A DNA stretch of 64,000 nucleotides from Clostridium magnum DSM 2767 (GCF_001623875.1 NZ_LWAE01000002.1:1177501-1241500), one strand, 5' to 3'; shown: positions 46,798 to 56,029, counted from the first letter of the stretch. Program-made: numbers and translations. Notes: generated by a model from the sequence alone, not told the origin.

Positions 46798-47775
46798 TTA
46801 ACTTTTCATTCCTAAATACTTGAGAATACCTGTAGCAATTGCCTCAGCATATTTATTTTGGTATTCCGGTGTATTTAAAACCTTTTCCTGATCAGGATTA
46901 CTTATAAATCCAATCTCTGTCAATATAGCTACAGCATTTGTATTCTTTAATACATAGAATCCGTCAGTCTTTACACCTCTGTCCGCTACTCCTGTTGCCT
47001 GTACTAACTGCTGTTCCACTGATTTTGCTAATTTTTCCCCTTTTAAACTACCTTCAAAATAATAGGTTTCTAATCCGTTAACACTTGGCACATCTGCACT
47101 ATTAACATGTATGGCTACAAAATAATCTGCATTAGCCTTATCCGATATATCACATCTTTTTTGAAGATCAGCTCTTTCTTCGGATGGCCAAACCACATCA
47201 TCAGACGTTCTTGTATAGATAACATTTATCCCATTTTTAGATAGTATTTCCCCTACCTTTAACGCTATAGGCAATGTAATGTTTTTTTCTAAAACTCCTG
47301 TAGGACCAACTGCTCCAGAATCATATCCTCCATGTCCAGCATCAATAGTTACAGTTATTGGAGCTTGTCTTTTAATTTGACTTACTGTTGTAAATTTCAT
47401 CCTTACTGGTTTTGATAAGTTTTTTCCTGTAGAAGATTGCACCCCTTTTGTTACAATTAATGTATAATTTTTTCCATATTCATAATTGTCTGTTGGGGAA
47501 ACTATTATAGATTTATTATCATCTCCTATACTAACATTTATGTTAATAGCATTATTATTTTCATCCTGCACCAAAACATTATTATTATTTATTGTATTGC
47601 TATTTAAACTATTATTAAACTTTACAGTTAATATCTTATTTATTGCAACAGGACTAATTTTAGAGTTAGTATTCACATAATCTGTATCACTTGCTGCCAA
47701 ACATTTACTAGAAACAGAAAGTATTAAAAATAATATTGAGAAAGCGAATAATGCAATCCCTTTTATAGACTTCAA
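46798..47775 (-). CDS. N-acetylmuramoyl-L-alanine amidase with N-terminal Ig-like domain
   Basis: About 325 residues. A signal peptide (GIALFAFSILFLILSVSSKCLA) is followed by a Big_5/SbsA-like domain (about 40-130) and an Amidase_3 domain (about 142-322). Zinc ligands are visible: His in DAGHGGYDSGAVG, Glu in LEKNITL and His in VAIHVNSA; the catalytic Glu is in LTEIGFISN. The TTG at 47775 is preferred because AGGAGG is 7 nt upstream, while the ATG at 47781 abuts it. It cleaves peptidoglycan side chains outside the cell. Confidence 0.9.
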   Translation of the reverse strand: MKSIKGIALFAFSILFLILSVSSKCLAASDTDYVNTNSKISPVAINKILTVKFNNSLNSNTINNNNVLVQDENNNAININVSIGDDNKSIIVSPTDNYEYGKNYTLIVTKGVQSSTGKNLSKPVRMKFTTVSQIKRQAPITVTIDAGHGGYDSGAVGPTGVLEKNITLPIALKVGEILSKNGINVIYTRTSDDVVWPSEERADLQKRCDISDKANADYFVAIHVNSADVPSVNGLETYYFEGSLKGEKLAKSVEQQLVQATGVADRGVKTDGFYVLKNTNAVAILTEIGFISNPDQEKVLNTPEYQNKYAEAIATGILKYLGMKS

Positions 47776-48132
47776 GTTCATTCCTCCTAGTATTTTTATT
47801 TAAAAGTAGTTTTTAAATTATTATTTTAGTATCCTAGCTGTTTGATAATTACCGAGCGAAAAATTTACCCCATCCATAGTATAAAATTCACGAATATGCC
47901 CTGTTATTAATAAATATGTATATATGGTGGTTTGTTCATTAAATAAAAAAATTAAATTATTTAGTTGAAACTGGTATCTTGCTTAATACCTCTACGCCAT
48001 CACTCCTTCCTCTATATTTTTTAACTTGATTAAATATCTTGTATAGTATATCTGTATACCACTCTACAAGTTCATATTTTTACAACTTTAAATTTATTTA
48101 TAAATAATCTATAATTTATCAAATTCTGTTAT
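47776..48132 (-). other. Long amidase leader with short coding remnants
   Basis: About 355 bp lie between the shared-box -10 and the amidase. At 47957-48079 an open stretch without a start codon reads KYELVEWYTDILYK and ends RSDGVEVLSKIPVSTK; it may be the end of a lost gene. A family could not be named. Confidence 0.35.
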
Positions 48133-48164
48133 ATTATATATAACTAATATGTAGATTTTATGAA
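48133..48164 (-). promoter_or_regulatory. Shared-box promoter upstream of the amidase gene
   Basis: TTCATA-N5-TACATA, 9 nt, TATAAT; about 355 bp from the amidase start, across the remnant. Confidence 0.7.
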
Positions 48165-48281
48165 GATAATGTACAAATTAGTACAAAAGACCTTAATTGG
48201 TTGGGTGTAAACTTGAAATAGTGTAAATAAAATTGTGATTTTAGAGTTCTGCAGCGTTCCTAAAATCACAACTTAATTTTA

Positions 48282-48560
48282 GTCTACTTCAAATTCTCCT
48301 ATCATCCCTGCATCCTCATGTTCTAGGATGTGACAATGGTACATAAACAATCCTCAAAGTTCCATCCATCATTTGTCTACCACTATAGGAAATGTTACCG
48401 TTGCTATCAAATAACCTACCTTGAACAATTAATGGAATATTATTCACAACATAATCTTTAGGAATACTTAAACTTTTGGAAATCTCATCCTTACATACAA
48501 TAATCCAGCAAGAACTTTATTTGCTGATCCTTCAGTTTTACCGTCTAAGTGCGGTATCAA
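48282..48560 (-). pseudogene. Remnant of a CotA-type multicopper oxidase (C-terminal end)
   Basis: Broken frames read RDEISKSLSIPKDYVVN, IPLIVQGRLFDSNGNISYSG, then YHCHILEHEDAGMIGEF. The last is the type 1/type 3 copper-binding HCHxxxHxxxGM motif of three-domain multicopper oxidases. At least two frame changes are needed and the first two-thirds is missing. It is distinct from the intact two-domain oxidase at 52231. Confidence 0.75.
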
Positions 48561-48722
48561 GAAAATTAAAATTGATATAACCTGAAAAGTGGATGCGCAA
48601 AATAAAATATATCTCTTTTTTCCACGCTTAAAAACATATATATTTTATTTACATACTTCTTTAAAAAAATATAAATAATAATATAAATAATAATGTTAAT
48701 ATATTAGTGGAGGTGTTCTCTA

Positions 48723-48968
48723 ATGGCAACTTTAGAAAATTGGGATAAGTGGAAAGAAACCTTAGGAAAAGCAGTTAACATGGGAGAAACTATAGGTATG
48801 TCTGATAAAACTATAAATAATATAGCTGAAAAAGTAGGTACATTTCTATCAAATCATGTAGATCCACAAAATGATGAGGAAAGACTACTAAAAGAATTGT
48901 GGGATGTAGCAGCAGAAGATGATAGAAAAGTTTTAGCCAAATTGATAGTAAAAATCACGGATAAATAA
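48723..48968 (+). CDS. DUF3243 family protein
   Basis: An 81-residue protein with ENWDKWKETLGKAVNMGETIGMSD and DPQNDEERLLKELWDVAAEDDRKVLAKLIVKI, the usual DUF3243 pattern. TGGAGGTG lies upstream of the ATG. The family is helical, common in Firmicutes, and of unknown function. No shared box is seen. Confidence 0.8.
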   Translation: MATLENWDKWKETLGKAVNMGETIGMSDKTINNIAEKVGTFLSNHVDPQNDEERLLKELWDVAAEDDRKVLAKLIVKITDK

Positions 48969-49046
48969 CATGAACTTACTCTAGCATTTAAAAAGTATCA
49001 TATTATAAACAGTCTTGAAATTGTTGCCTATACATTAAAATATAAT

Positions 49047-49090
49047 AGACAGGTAAGCATTTGTTTATGTACCTTACCTGTCTTTAACAC
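49047..49090 (+). terminator. Terminator after the DUF3243 gene
   Basis: An 11-bp stem, AGACAGGTAAG with CTTACCTGTCT, then TTAACACTTTTT. Related in sequence to the terminator at 51993. Confidence 0.65.
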
Positions 49091-49165
49091 TTTTTAAAAC
49101 GCTATGAACATTACAGTAGAAAAATTATAATATTAGGTCATAAAGTATACAAATGAGAATAAAAC

Positions 49166-50437
49166 TTAGTAAATACATGTATTTACTAAGTTTGCAATCT
49201 TGAATAATATCTTATAATCATCTCCAAATCTTCCTAGGGCACTATAATTTTCATATAAACTTGAAAATAGTATATATCTTAGAGATACACAATCTATATT
49301 AGAAAAGGAAGGTCTTTTAAGCTGAGCGATAATTTCCTTTTCACGCAGATTTGGGGCAACTAGGAAAAAATTATATTGTTTATCACCAAGTGAAGATGCC
49401 AAATCAACTAAACGTAAAATACCAGAATAAATAGAAGTACTCTTCTCTATTTCGAAAGCACATTCAATTTGTTCTATATCTTTATTTATCCAAATAACAT
49501 CAATTAAAGATACTGTTTTAGTTACATCCTTAGGAAGGTTTAGAGATGGTAGTGCTGGTAATGTCATGAATTCAAGACTTTTACCATCTAGTGATTTTGT
49601 ACGGTCATTTGTAGCAACAAAAACGTTGTATCCAAGACTTCTCCCCAGCTCTGTTAAAATTAATTGAATTCTAAGATGTTCAGATTCTTCTTTAACTTCA
49701 TTTAACACTTCTATATGTCTTTTTTTTAATGCCTTCTCCAATTTATCTTTTTCAAATTTTAATGCATTTTCCCAATTTTCATTAAGTGCAATTTTCCCAA
49801 TTCCCACATCAAATAATAAACCTGAAATGGCTCCTAGATCCTTTGATAATTCAGGATTCAACTCTCCATTAGCCTTTATAATAATTTCCCTCATTTCTAA
49901 ATAATGTTGCCAAGACCCTAATTTCTTCTTATCTGAAAATATAGCATTGAACCCTTTTACCATCGCTGTATTAAATGGTGGCATTAATGTCGGATGTAGG
50001 AAATAAAGAATATTTGCAACAGCTGGCCCTAACCCTTTAATTTTATATTCATCTAATTTTATAATCTCCTTTATTATTTTATCTGCGTTGTTTGCAGATA
50101 AACAATTTTCAAGAAATTGACCAAATATCCTCTTATTTTCTTCATTCTCATAAATATCAGGTATTCTAAGTTTAGGTTTCCAATAAAAAGGATGAGCAGC
50201 TCCTTCAAAGACTTGCTTTTGTTCAGTAATGCAATTTAGAACAACCTCTAAAGGTGATCCTTTAAAATCATTTCCAAAGGTACCGCTTTTTATGGAAGCT
50301 ATTATATCTCTAACCCCTCTCCTAATAGAGCGAAAAGCTTTCATTCTAATATCATTGTAAATAAACCAAGTATTATACACAGACTCTTGATCTTGTTTAT
50401 ATTGTCTTGTTAGTTCAATTAGATCCTTTATATTCAT
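49166..50437 (-). CDS. Predicted HhH plus restriction-endonuclease-fold protein
   Basis: About 423 residues of unknown function. A helix-hairpin-helix-like motif, [18 protein letters not shown], lies near residues 136-153. A C-terminal region, [36 protein letters not shown], has the Asp and Glu-x-Glu-Lys spacing of a PD-(D/E)XK-type nuclease core. The ATG at 50437 follows GGAGG. No methylase is adjacent. Its promoter box sits in a segment duplicated from the oxidase region, which suggests it was inserted there and acquired the promoter. Confidence 0.5.
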   Translation of the reverse strand: MNIKDLIELTRQYKQDQESVYNTWFIYNDIRMKAFRSIRRGVRDIIASIKSGTFGNDFKGSPLEVVLNCITEQKQVFEGAAHPFYWKPKLRIPDIYENEENKRIFGQFLENCLSANNADKIIKEIIKLDEYKIKGLGPAVANILYFLHPTLMPPFNTAMVKGFNAIFSDKKKLGSWQHYLEMREIIIKANGELNPELSKDLGAISGLLFDVGIGKIALNENWENALKFEKDKLEKALKKRHIEVLNEVKEESEHLRIQLILTELGRSLGYNVFVATNDRTKSLDGKSLEFMTLPALPSLNLPKDVTKTVSLIDVIWINKDIEQIECAFEIEKSTSIYSGILRLVDLASSLGDKQYNFFLVAPNLREKEIIAQLKRPSFSNIDCVSLRYILFSSLYENYSALGRFGDDYKILFKIANLVNTCIY

Positions 50438-50510
50438 GTTTTCCTCCAAAATTTGTTGAAATACAACAGATTTATTCTTTTCATTTTTACCCCATCTCTA
50501 TGTTAGGTAT

Positions 50511-50542
50511 ATTATACAAAACTCTTATGTAGATTTTATAAA
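50511..50542 (-). promoter_or_regulatory. Shared-box promoter of the endonuclease-like gene
   Basis: TTTATA-N5-TACATA, 9 nt, TATAAT; about 75 bp from the start codon. Confidence 0.7.
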
Positions 50543-50668
50543 GATAACGTAATTATTATGTATGATAAGTTTATTTATAACGCTTCTAAATATTAATCCA
50601 TATAATATTAGTCTTTAATATATTTAGGAGAGATATTGAAATGGTTATTACTCCAGAATTATGTTGAA
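50522..50668 (+). repeat. First copy of a duplicated segment (partner at about 52096-52248)
   Basis: The two segments share the box, the AATTATTATGTATGAT stretch, TCTAAATATTAATCCATATAAT and AGGAGAGATATTGAAATGG, differing by a few bases and a short indel. Identity ends a few codons into the oxidase coding region. Confidence 0.8.
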
Positions 50669-50848
50669 AATGATCATGCCTTCAAACTTGTATTTAAATA
50701 TGAAATTTCTAGTATAAAGATATTAAAAGATCCTTCACTAGCTTTCGGAGAAGCTTATATTAATGTAACCATTGATTTTAAAGGCAATCTTGAACAAATT
50801 GTTGAAACAGTCTACGAAATTAAGACTCCTTTGAAATATATAGAATAG
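50636..50848 (+). pseudogene. Chimeric ORF: oxidase 5' end fused to unknown sequence
   Basis: The sequence opens like the oxidase gene (AGGAGAGATATTGAA, ATGGTTATTACTCCAGA) but that frame stops after eight codons. A frame starting at TTG 50636 reads on for 70 codons (FKLVFKYEISSIKILKDP, ending TPLKYIE) with no recognised family. It is probably a fragment joined to the duplicated oxidase leader. Confidence 0.45.
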
Positions 50849-50982
50849 TGTATCGCATACAATATTAAAATTTTTTCAGTGTTATGCTAAACGTTAATTT
50901 AACAAAGTAAAATTCTATTTAATTATATAAAAATTTTATAGTATAATAATTAATGTTAACTTTTATACGAGGAGAGGTTTAA

Positions 50983-51408
50983 ATGTTCGATGTTGATACA
51001 TGTGTGTGTTTTATTACGAATAAAGTTGCTAAAAAAATGGCAGATAAGATGAATGAAAGATTAGTTTTAGTTGGTTCAACCAGAGTTCAATGGCTTGTTA
51101 TGTATTACTTGTTAAGAGATGGTAGAATGAGTCAAAGTGACCTAGGTGAAAAAATGGATATAAAAGATTCAACTGTTGTTAGACTAATAGATAGAATGGA
51201 AAAGGAACAATTTGTAGAAAGAGTTAAAGATAAGAAAGATAGAAGAGTTACTTATGTGTTGCTAACTGAAAAAGGCAAAAAAAGAATTGAGGAATTACTC
51301 CCAATTGGAGAGGAAATGAGCAAAGTTTTTTCTAAAAGTATAAGTAATGAAGAATTTGAAATTTTTAATAAAGTTTTAAATAAGATGGCTGAAAATGCAG
51401 ATGATTAA
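50983..51408 (+). CDS. MarR-family transcriptional regulator
   Basis: A 141-residue winged-helix regulator. The core has MSQSDLGEKMDIKDSTVVRLIDRMEKE (recognition helix) and the wing VKDKKDRRVTYVLLTEKG. Cysteines near the start (DTCVCFI) might respond to oxidation or metal. GAGGAGAGG precedes the ATG. The palindromic site before the next gene is a likely target. Confidence 0.88.
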   Translation: MFDVDTCVCFITNKVAKKMADKMNERLVLVGSTRVQWLVMYYLLRDGRMSQSDLGEKMDIKDSTVVRLIDRMEKEQFVERVKDKKDRRVTYVLLTEKGKKRIEELLPIGEEMSKVFSKSISNEEFEIFNKVLNKMAENADD

Positions 51409-51500
51409 GAAAATATACATATTGCAAATCCTAATTGGGGCTACTGTACTGATGTTTTTTATTACAGTAGCCTTAATTAGTTATAAATAATATTTTTATA

Positions 51501-51558
51501 AAGTATTGCAATGCGTTAAAATACTTGCTATACTAACGGTAAGTATTGCAAGTATTTT
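51501..51558 (+). promoter_or_regulatory. Candidate MarR operator
   Basis: AAAATACTTGC at 51518 pairs with GCAAGTATTTT at 51548. AAGTATTGCA occurs at 51501 and again at 51541. It overlaps the presumed promoter of the AhpD-like gene. Confidence 0.6.
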
Positions 51559-51577
51559 AGTATAGGGGGAATTTATT

Positions 51578-51940
51578 ATGGCAAAGAAGCCAAGGGAAAT
51601 TTTAAATGAATTCATGGGCGGCTTACAAGAGGTAGGACAAACTAACGGTAAACAAGTAAATGCTTTCATGCACCTTTTACAAACTAATTACAAACCAGGA
51701 GCTATAGATACAAAAACAAAAGAATTAATCAGTGTAGCTATTGGGGCATACAATAGATGCGAATATTGTATAGTTTTTCACGTTTTCAAGGCTTTAGAAG
51801 CAGGTGCAAATAGAGAAGAAATAATGGATGCGGCTATGATTGCAGTAGCGTTTGGCGGGGGGCCTTCTATGGCATATACTGTAACTTTATTAAAAGATTC
51901 AATTGATGAATTTGAAAATGATTTCAAAAAAGATGCTTAA
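51578..51940 (+). CDS. AhpD-like carboxymuconolactone decarboxylase family protein
   Basis: A 120-residue protein with the redox motif of the family, NRCEYCIVFHVFKALEAG (CxxC...H), and TKELISVAIGAYNRC before it. Such proteins act as small peroxidase or thiol partners. GGGGGAATT precedes the ATG. It is paired with the MarR gene and its operator, suggesting induction by a thiol-reactive or redox stress. Confidence 0.85.
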   Translation: MAKKPREILNEFMGGLQEVGQTNGKQVNAFMHLLQTNYKPGAIDTKTKELISVAIGAYNRCEYCIVFHVFKALEAGANREEIMDAAMIAVAFGGGPSMAYTVTLLKDSIDEFENDFKKDA

Positions 51941-51992
51941 AAAAATATCCGTAGGTAGAGGAATTCTATCTACAGATTGTTACCTATATTTT

Positions 51993-52051
51993 AAAACGTT
52001 AAAGGAAGGTAAAATACCTGTTTATGTATTTTACCTTCCTTTAACGTTTTT
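51993..52051. terminator. Very long bidirectional terminator
   Basis: A near-perfect stem of about 25 bp (AAAACGTTAAAGGAAGGTAA with its complement) around a short loop, T-run at the end. Confidence 0.8.
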
Positions 52052-52084
52052 ATAAGACACTGTGAACATTATAGTAAATAAATA

Positions 52085-52116
52085 ATCTAACAGCACCTAT
52101 ATGTAGATTTTATAAA
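52085..52116 (-). promoter_or_regulatory. Orphan shared box
   Basis: TTTATA-N5-TACATA, 9 nt, TTAGAT. No minus-strand gene follows; the -10 is weaker. It lies in the duplicated segment. Confidence 0.5.
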
Positions 52117-52248
52117 GATAACATAATTATTATGTATGATAGATTTATTTATAATTTGAAATTTATAACGTTTCTAAATATTAATCCATATAATATTAGT
52201 GTTATTAATATATTTAGGAGAGATATTGAAATGGTTATTACTCCAGAT
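52096..52248 (+). repeat. Second copy of the duplicated segment
   Basis: Partner of 50522-50668; it runs from the box into the first codons of the intact oxidase gene. Confidence 0.8.
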
Positions 52249-53127
52249 GTCCCTACTCTCCCTTTTACCATGAAGAAAGGAGCAAAATATTTTGAATTAG
52301 TTGTTGAACCTGTTGAAAGAGAATTACTTCCGGGATTATTTATAAAAGGATGGGGGTATAATGGCAGCATACCAGGTCCCACTATTCAAGTATATCCTGG
52401 TGATTATGTGAATATTAGAGTTTACAATAAACTTCCTGAGGCCACTAGTGTACATTGGCATGGTTTAGATATTCCCGTTACTATGGATGGTGTTCCAGAT
52501 GTTCAACCTACACCTAAAATTGAATCCGGTTCTTATTTCGATTACAGATTCAGAATAGTTAACCCTCCAGGGACCCATATTTATCATACTCATCATAATT
52601 CTGCTAAACAACAAATGATGGGCCTTACAGGTGGATTTATTATTTTAGATCCAAAGGAAGAATACAATAAAAAAATTAGCAGAGATTATTTTATACTTTT
52701 ACAAGAATTCAAAATCCCTGATTTGCCTATGAAAGTAGTAAAACAAGGTGTCTATGATATTGATCCTCATAGTCATGAGTTCAACTTTTCTACAATGAAT
52801 GGAAGGTGTTTTCCATTTGTTACACCACTGAATGTAAGATGTGGAGAACGAATAAGAATCAGATTGGCCAACTCCATGGAAAAATCCCATCCTATTCATA
52901 TCCATGGGCATCAATTTTCTGTAACTGCTTCTGACGGTAATAGTATAGATCCTCAAAACAGAATGATAAAAAATACCATCCATGTATCCTCCGGTGAAAC
53001 TTGGGATATTGAATTTATAGCTAATAATCCCGGTATTTGGCCTTTTCACTGTCATATACCTCATCACATGTCTAATAACGGAACCGAACCTTCTGGTGGT
53101 ATGTTTACAACAATCGTTTATTGTTAA
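52231..53127 (+). CDS. Two-domain multicopper oxidase
   Basis: About 298 residues. The ATG at 52231 follows AGGAGAG; an in-frame ATG at 52132 would add 33 residues encoded by leader sequence. Copper motifs: HWHGLDIPVTMDGVP, THIYHTHHN, HPIHIHGHQF and WPFHCHIPHHM. The length fits two cupredoxin domains, shorter than three-domain CueO or CotA. No signal peptide is visible. It may oxidise Cu(I) or organic substrates, which needs oxygen and is notable in a presumed anaerobe. Confidence 0.9.
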   Translation: MVITPDVPTLPFTMKKGAKYFELVVEPVERELLPGLFIKGWGYNGSIPGPTIQVYPGDYVNIRVYNKLPEATSVHWHGLDIPVTMDGVPDVQPTPKIESGSYFDYRFRIVNPPGTHIYHTHHNSAKQQMMGLTGGFIILDPKEEYNKKISRDYFILLQEFKIPDLPMKVVKQGVYDIDPHSHEFNFSTMNGRCFPFVTPLNVRCGERIRIRLANSMEKSHPIHIHGHQFSVTASDGNSIDPQNRMIKNTIHVSSGETWDIEFIANNPGIWPFHCHIPHHMSNNGTEPSGGMFTTIVYC

Positions 53128-53220
53128 CTTAAAATCTAAATAAAATCATATTATCTCTAACGATATTTTGTACTAGTAGTAGATAATAATTAATAAAGCT
53201 TACTTATAAATATAATAAAA

Positions 53221-53262
53221 GATGAAACTTAGTATCTATCACTAAATTTCATCTTTTATTAC
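53221..53262. terminator. Terminator between convergent genes
   Basis: A 13-bp stem, GATGAAACTTAGT with ACTAAATTTCATC, followed by TTTTATT. Confidence 0.7.
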
Positions 53263-53267
53263 ATTTG

Positions 53268-53639
53268 CTATCTTCCCATCATAGATTTATGCATATTTAC
53301 CATGTCTTGTCTGCTAACAGATTCCATCATCTTTGCCATTGGAGCATATCCATTGTTTTTCATTATATCAACCATTTTCTTATAGTCTTCATCTGTTAAG
53401 TTGCTCATAAATTTATTCATAGAATTAAAATCGTTATTTTCCATGGCTCTTGCTGCATCACTAAAGCCATTTTCTCTCATAACCTTTGTCATATTATTAA
53501 AACTACTTGTATTTTGATAACCCACATTCTCATTTACTTTATTAGAATTTATATAGTCTTTTCCTTCCGCATAAGCTACTGAAATTCCTCCTATAGCTAA
53601 TATTGCTGTTGTCATCAAAATAATTAATTTCTTTTTCAT
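53268..53639 (-). CDS. Secreted Met-rich protein (123 aa)
   Basis: A signal peptide (KKLIILMTTAILAIGGISVAYA) is followed by about 95 residues rich in Met and Asn, with repeats such as MTKVMRENGFSDAARAM, MVDIMKNNGYAPMAKMM and a MHKSMMGR end. The methionine spacing suggests extracytoplasmic Cu(I) or Ag(I) binding. GAGGAGAG precedes the ATG. It lies directly downstream of the two-component genes but has its own shared box. Confidence 0.7.
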   Translation of the reverse strand: MKKKLIILMTTAILAIGGISVAYAEGKDYINSNKVNENVGYQNTSSFNNMTKVMRENGFSDAARAMENNDFNSMNKFMSNLTDEDYKKMVDIMKNNGYAPMAKMMESVSRQDMVNMHKSMMGR

Positions 53640-53682
53640 AAGAATCTCTCCTCGTCTTTTATTTTCTCTTCTCTATGTTTTT

Positions 53683-53714
53683 ATTATAAGTTTTAATTGT
53701 GTAGAAAATATGGA
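53683..53714 (-). promoter_or_regulatory. Shared-box promoter of the Met-rich secreted protein gene
   Basis: TCCATA-N5-TACACA, 9 nt, TATAAT; about 45 bp from the start codon. Confidence 0.7.
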
Positions 53715-53751
53715 GAAGAAACCTTCGAGAAAAAAATATAAGGAGAAGTAG

Positions 53752-55185
53752 TTACTCCCCCTTCTCACCAATTTCACAAATTGTTCGTTTAGGAAATTGT
53801 ACTATGAATGTACTTCCCTCTTCTTCTTTACTTTCCACACTTATTTTTCCACCGTGAGACTCTACTAAACTTTTAGTAATAGTCAGCCCTATTCCTGAGC
53901 CACCTGTATTTTTGTTTCGGGATAAATCAGTTCTATAAAACCTCTCAAAAATATAAGGTATATCTTTTTCTGGAATACCTATCCCACTATCTTCAACTTT
54001 AATGCAAATGCCTTCCTTTTCTTTCTTAAGCTCTACTAATACTTTCCCCTGGGATTTTAAATATTTATAGCCATTTGATAATAAGTTATGCATTATCTGC
54101 TTCAACTTATCCTTATCCATATACACCCATATATTTTTATCAATATTAGACATAATAGTATGATTGTTTTTTAAATATAAAGGCTCAAAGCTTAATATGA
54201 TTTTTTCCAATTCACTTGATAAGTTGAATTTTGTCTTATTTAGTTTTGAATCTGCTTGCTCCAATTTTGCTAAATTACGCAGATTGTCTACTAAGCTTGT
54301 TAATCTTTCTATTTCATCATAAAAACTCTGAAGTCTCTCTTCTGTTGGTTCCCATATACCATCTATCAATGCTTCTACATGAGTTTTAAGCGTAGTAAGA
54401 GGTGTTCTAATTTCATGTGCCATATCAGAAGTCAATCTTTTCCTAAGCATTTCTTGGTTTTGTAAGGTTTCTGCTAAGTAATTTATTGAAGCTGAAAGTT
54501 CTTCTATTTCTTTAGTTTTACTTTTAACTTCTGAGCGAACAGCTAAATTTCCTTTTCTCATTTCATTAGCAGTTTTAGTTATTTTAACTAATGGTTTCGT
54601 AAGCTGTTTAGCTAAAATAAAGCTTACTCCTAATCCAAATATTAATGCTATGAAACCTGAAAGTATAAAGGAATGGTTTAATGTCATTTTGAAAGTCAGT
54701 GCCCCTTGACTTAGATATGAGGTTCCAAAATATCCAACAACTATTGTTCCAATATTTTTTTTATCTTTTACTAAAGGATGGGTCTCTTCCTTATATTCTC
54801 CTATATTCATATTAGAATAGTGCCCCATACCATTTTTCATCATGTTTCCCATCATTGATTCCATCATGTTTTTGTGCTGAAGATGAGAATTACCTGAATC
54901 AAATATTATATTCCCACTTGTATCTTTCACTTGGATATAAAGCTCTTCTAATACTGCATATCGTAATAGTTCGTCTTTATTAGAATTCGTAAATCCAGTT
55001 TTATCATTATATAAATCCTGAGCAGTAACTACGATTTTATTTACTTTATCTTTGTGCTCATCTACTAAATAATTATTGAACTTTTTTCCCACCATATAAT
55101 TTGAAACAAAGCCTGCTATTAATATGGCACCTAATACAGCGAGAAGAAAGCCTACAGATAACTTTTTCATCAATGACATTTTCAA
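53752..55185 (-). CDS. OmpR-partner sensor kinase with Met/His-rich sensor loop
   Basis: About 477 residues: span 1 (FLLAVLGAILIAGFVSNYM), an extracellular domain of about 130 residues, span 2, HAMP, HisKA with DMAHEIRTPLTTLK and an ATPase domain (NLLSNGYKYL, EDSGIGIP, GGSGIGLTITKSL). The sensor domain contains HLQHKNMMESMMGNMMKNGM and HYSNM, a composition typical of Cu(I)/Ag(I) binding. The start is uncertain: TTG at 55185 has the best ribosome spacing, with ATG 55179 and GTG 55200 as alternatives. Proposed sensor of the shared-box regulon. Confidence 0.88.
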   Translation of the reverse strand: MKMSLMKKLSVGFLLAVLGAILIAGFVSNYMVGKKFNNYLVDEHKDKVNKIVVTAQDLYNDKTGFTNSNKDELLRYAVLEELYIQVKDTSGNIIFDSGNSHLQHKNMMESMMGNMMKNGMGHYSNMNIGEYKEETHPLVKDKKNIGTIVVGYFGTSYLSQGALTFKMTLNHSFILSGFIALIFGLGVSFILAKQLTKPLVKITKTANEMRKGNLAVRSEVKSKTKEIEELSASINYLAETLQNQEMLRKRLTSDMAHEIRTPLTTLKTHVEALIDGIWEPTEERLQSFYDEIERLTSLVDNLRNLAKLEQADSKLNKTKFNLSSELEKIILSFEPLYLKNNHTIMSNIDKNIWVYMDKDKLKQIMHNLLSNGYKYLKSQGKVLVELKKEKEGICIKVEDSGIGIPEKDIPYIFERFYRTDLSRNKNTGGSGIGLTITKSLVESHGGKISVESKEEEGSTFIVQFPKRTICEIGEKGE

Positions 55186-55241
55186 TTTAGTCCACCCCAC
55201 TCATTATAAACCTACAATATTTTAAATTATTATGTCTCTTG

Positions 55242-55937
55242 TTAATCTACAAATTTATACCCCATGCCGTATACAGTAATAATATATTTAGGTTCTTTAT
55301 GATTATCCTCTATTTTTTGTCTTATATTTTTTATATGACTATCAATAGTTCTGTCAAAACCTTCATAGTCTACTCCAAAAGCCTTCTGCACTAATTGTTC
55401 TCTTGAAAACACCTGACCCGGATTCGTTAACAATGCTAACAATATCTTAAATTCATTAGTAGTTAAGTTTATATTCAGACCAGCTTTTTTTACTTTCATT
55501 TTATTTATGTCTACCTCTAAATCACCATTATTAAAGATCAGATAATCAGCGAGGGGACTTGACTCCCTGTATGACCTTCTAATTAGAGCCTTTACTCTTC
55601 CAACTAATTCACGAGCGCTAAAAGGCTTTGTTAAGTAATCATCTGCTCCAATAGCTAACCCTTCAATTTTATCATCTTCTTCTGATTTGGCTGTTAACAT
55701 AATTATAGGCACATCAGATGTCGCTCTTATTCTATTACAAACCTCTTCTCCTGATACCTTAGGAAGCATTAAATCTAAAACTACTAAATGTATTACTTCC
55801 TCCTTAAATAATTTTAATGCTTTCTCACCATCCCCAGCAGTTAATACATTAAAACCTTCTTTCCTTAAATAGGCCTCCACCACTTCAACAATCTTGGGCT
55901 CATCATCAACTACTAATATTTTCTTTATATCACTCAT
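55242..55937 (-). CDS. OmpR/PhoB-family response regulator
   Basis: A 231-residue regulator. The receiver domain has VDDEPKIVE, the phosphoacceptor Asp in VLDLMLP and KPFSARELVGRVKALIRR. The C-terminal winged helix has LTTNEFKILLALL, REQLVQKAFG and RTIDSHIKNIRQKIED. Such regulators bind direct repeats with 10-11 bp spacing, the geometry of the shared box. It lies 57 bp upstream of its kinase gene. No shared box is seen before it, so it is not obviously autoregulated. Confidence 0.93.
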   Translation of the reverse strand: MSDIKKILVVDDEPKIVEVVEAYLRKEGFNVLTAGDGEKALKLFKEEVIHLVVLDLMLPKVSGEEVCNRIRATSDVPIIMLTAKSEEDDKIEGLAIGADDYLTKPFSARELVGRVKALIRRSYRESSPLADYLIFNNGDLEVDINKMKVKKAGLNINLTTNEFKILLALLTNPGQVFSREQLVQKAFGVDYEGFDRTIDSHIKNIRQKIEDNHKEPKYIITVYGMGYKFVD

Positions 55938-56029
55938 GAATCAACACCTCTTTATCATAAAAATTCATTTTAACTTATTTATATTTTATCCTATTATCAA
56001 TTGTAATTAGTCATAAATATAAATCAAAC

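Noticed and set aside
47826..47880. 18-codon ORF MDGVNFSLGNYQTARILK in the amidase leader
   Set aside because: No ribosome site and no similarity recognised; probably chance or a remnant.
50983..53127. MarR, AhpD-like and intact oxidase genes as members of the shared-box regulon
   Set aside because: No box points toward them. The box at 52085 faces away from the oxidase gene, and the AhpD-like gene has a separate palindromic operator.
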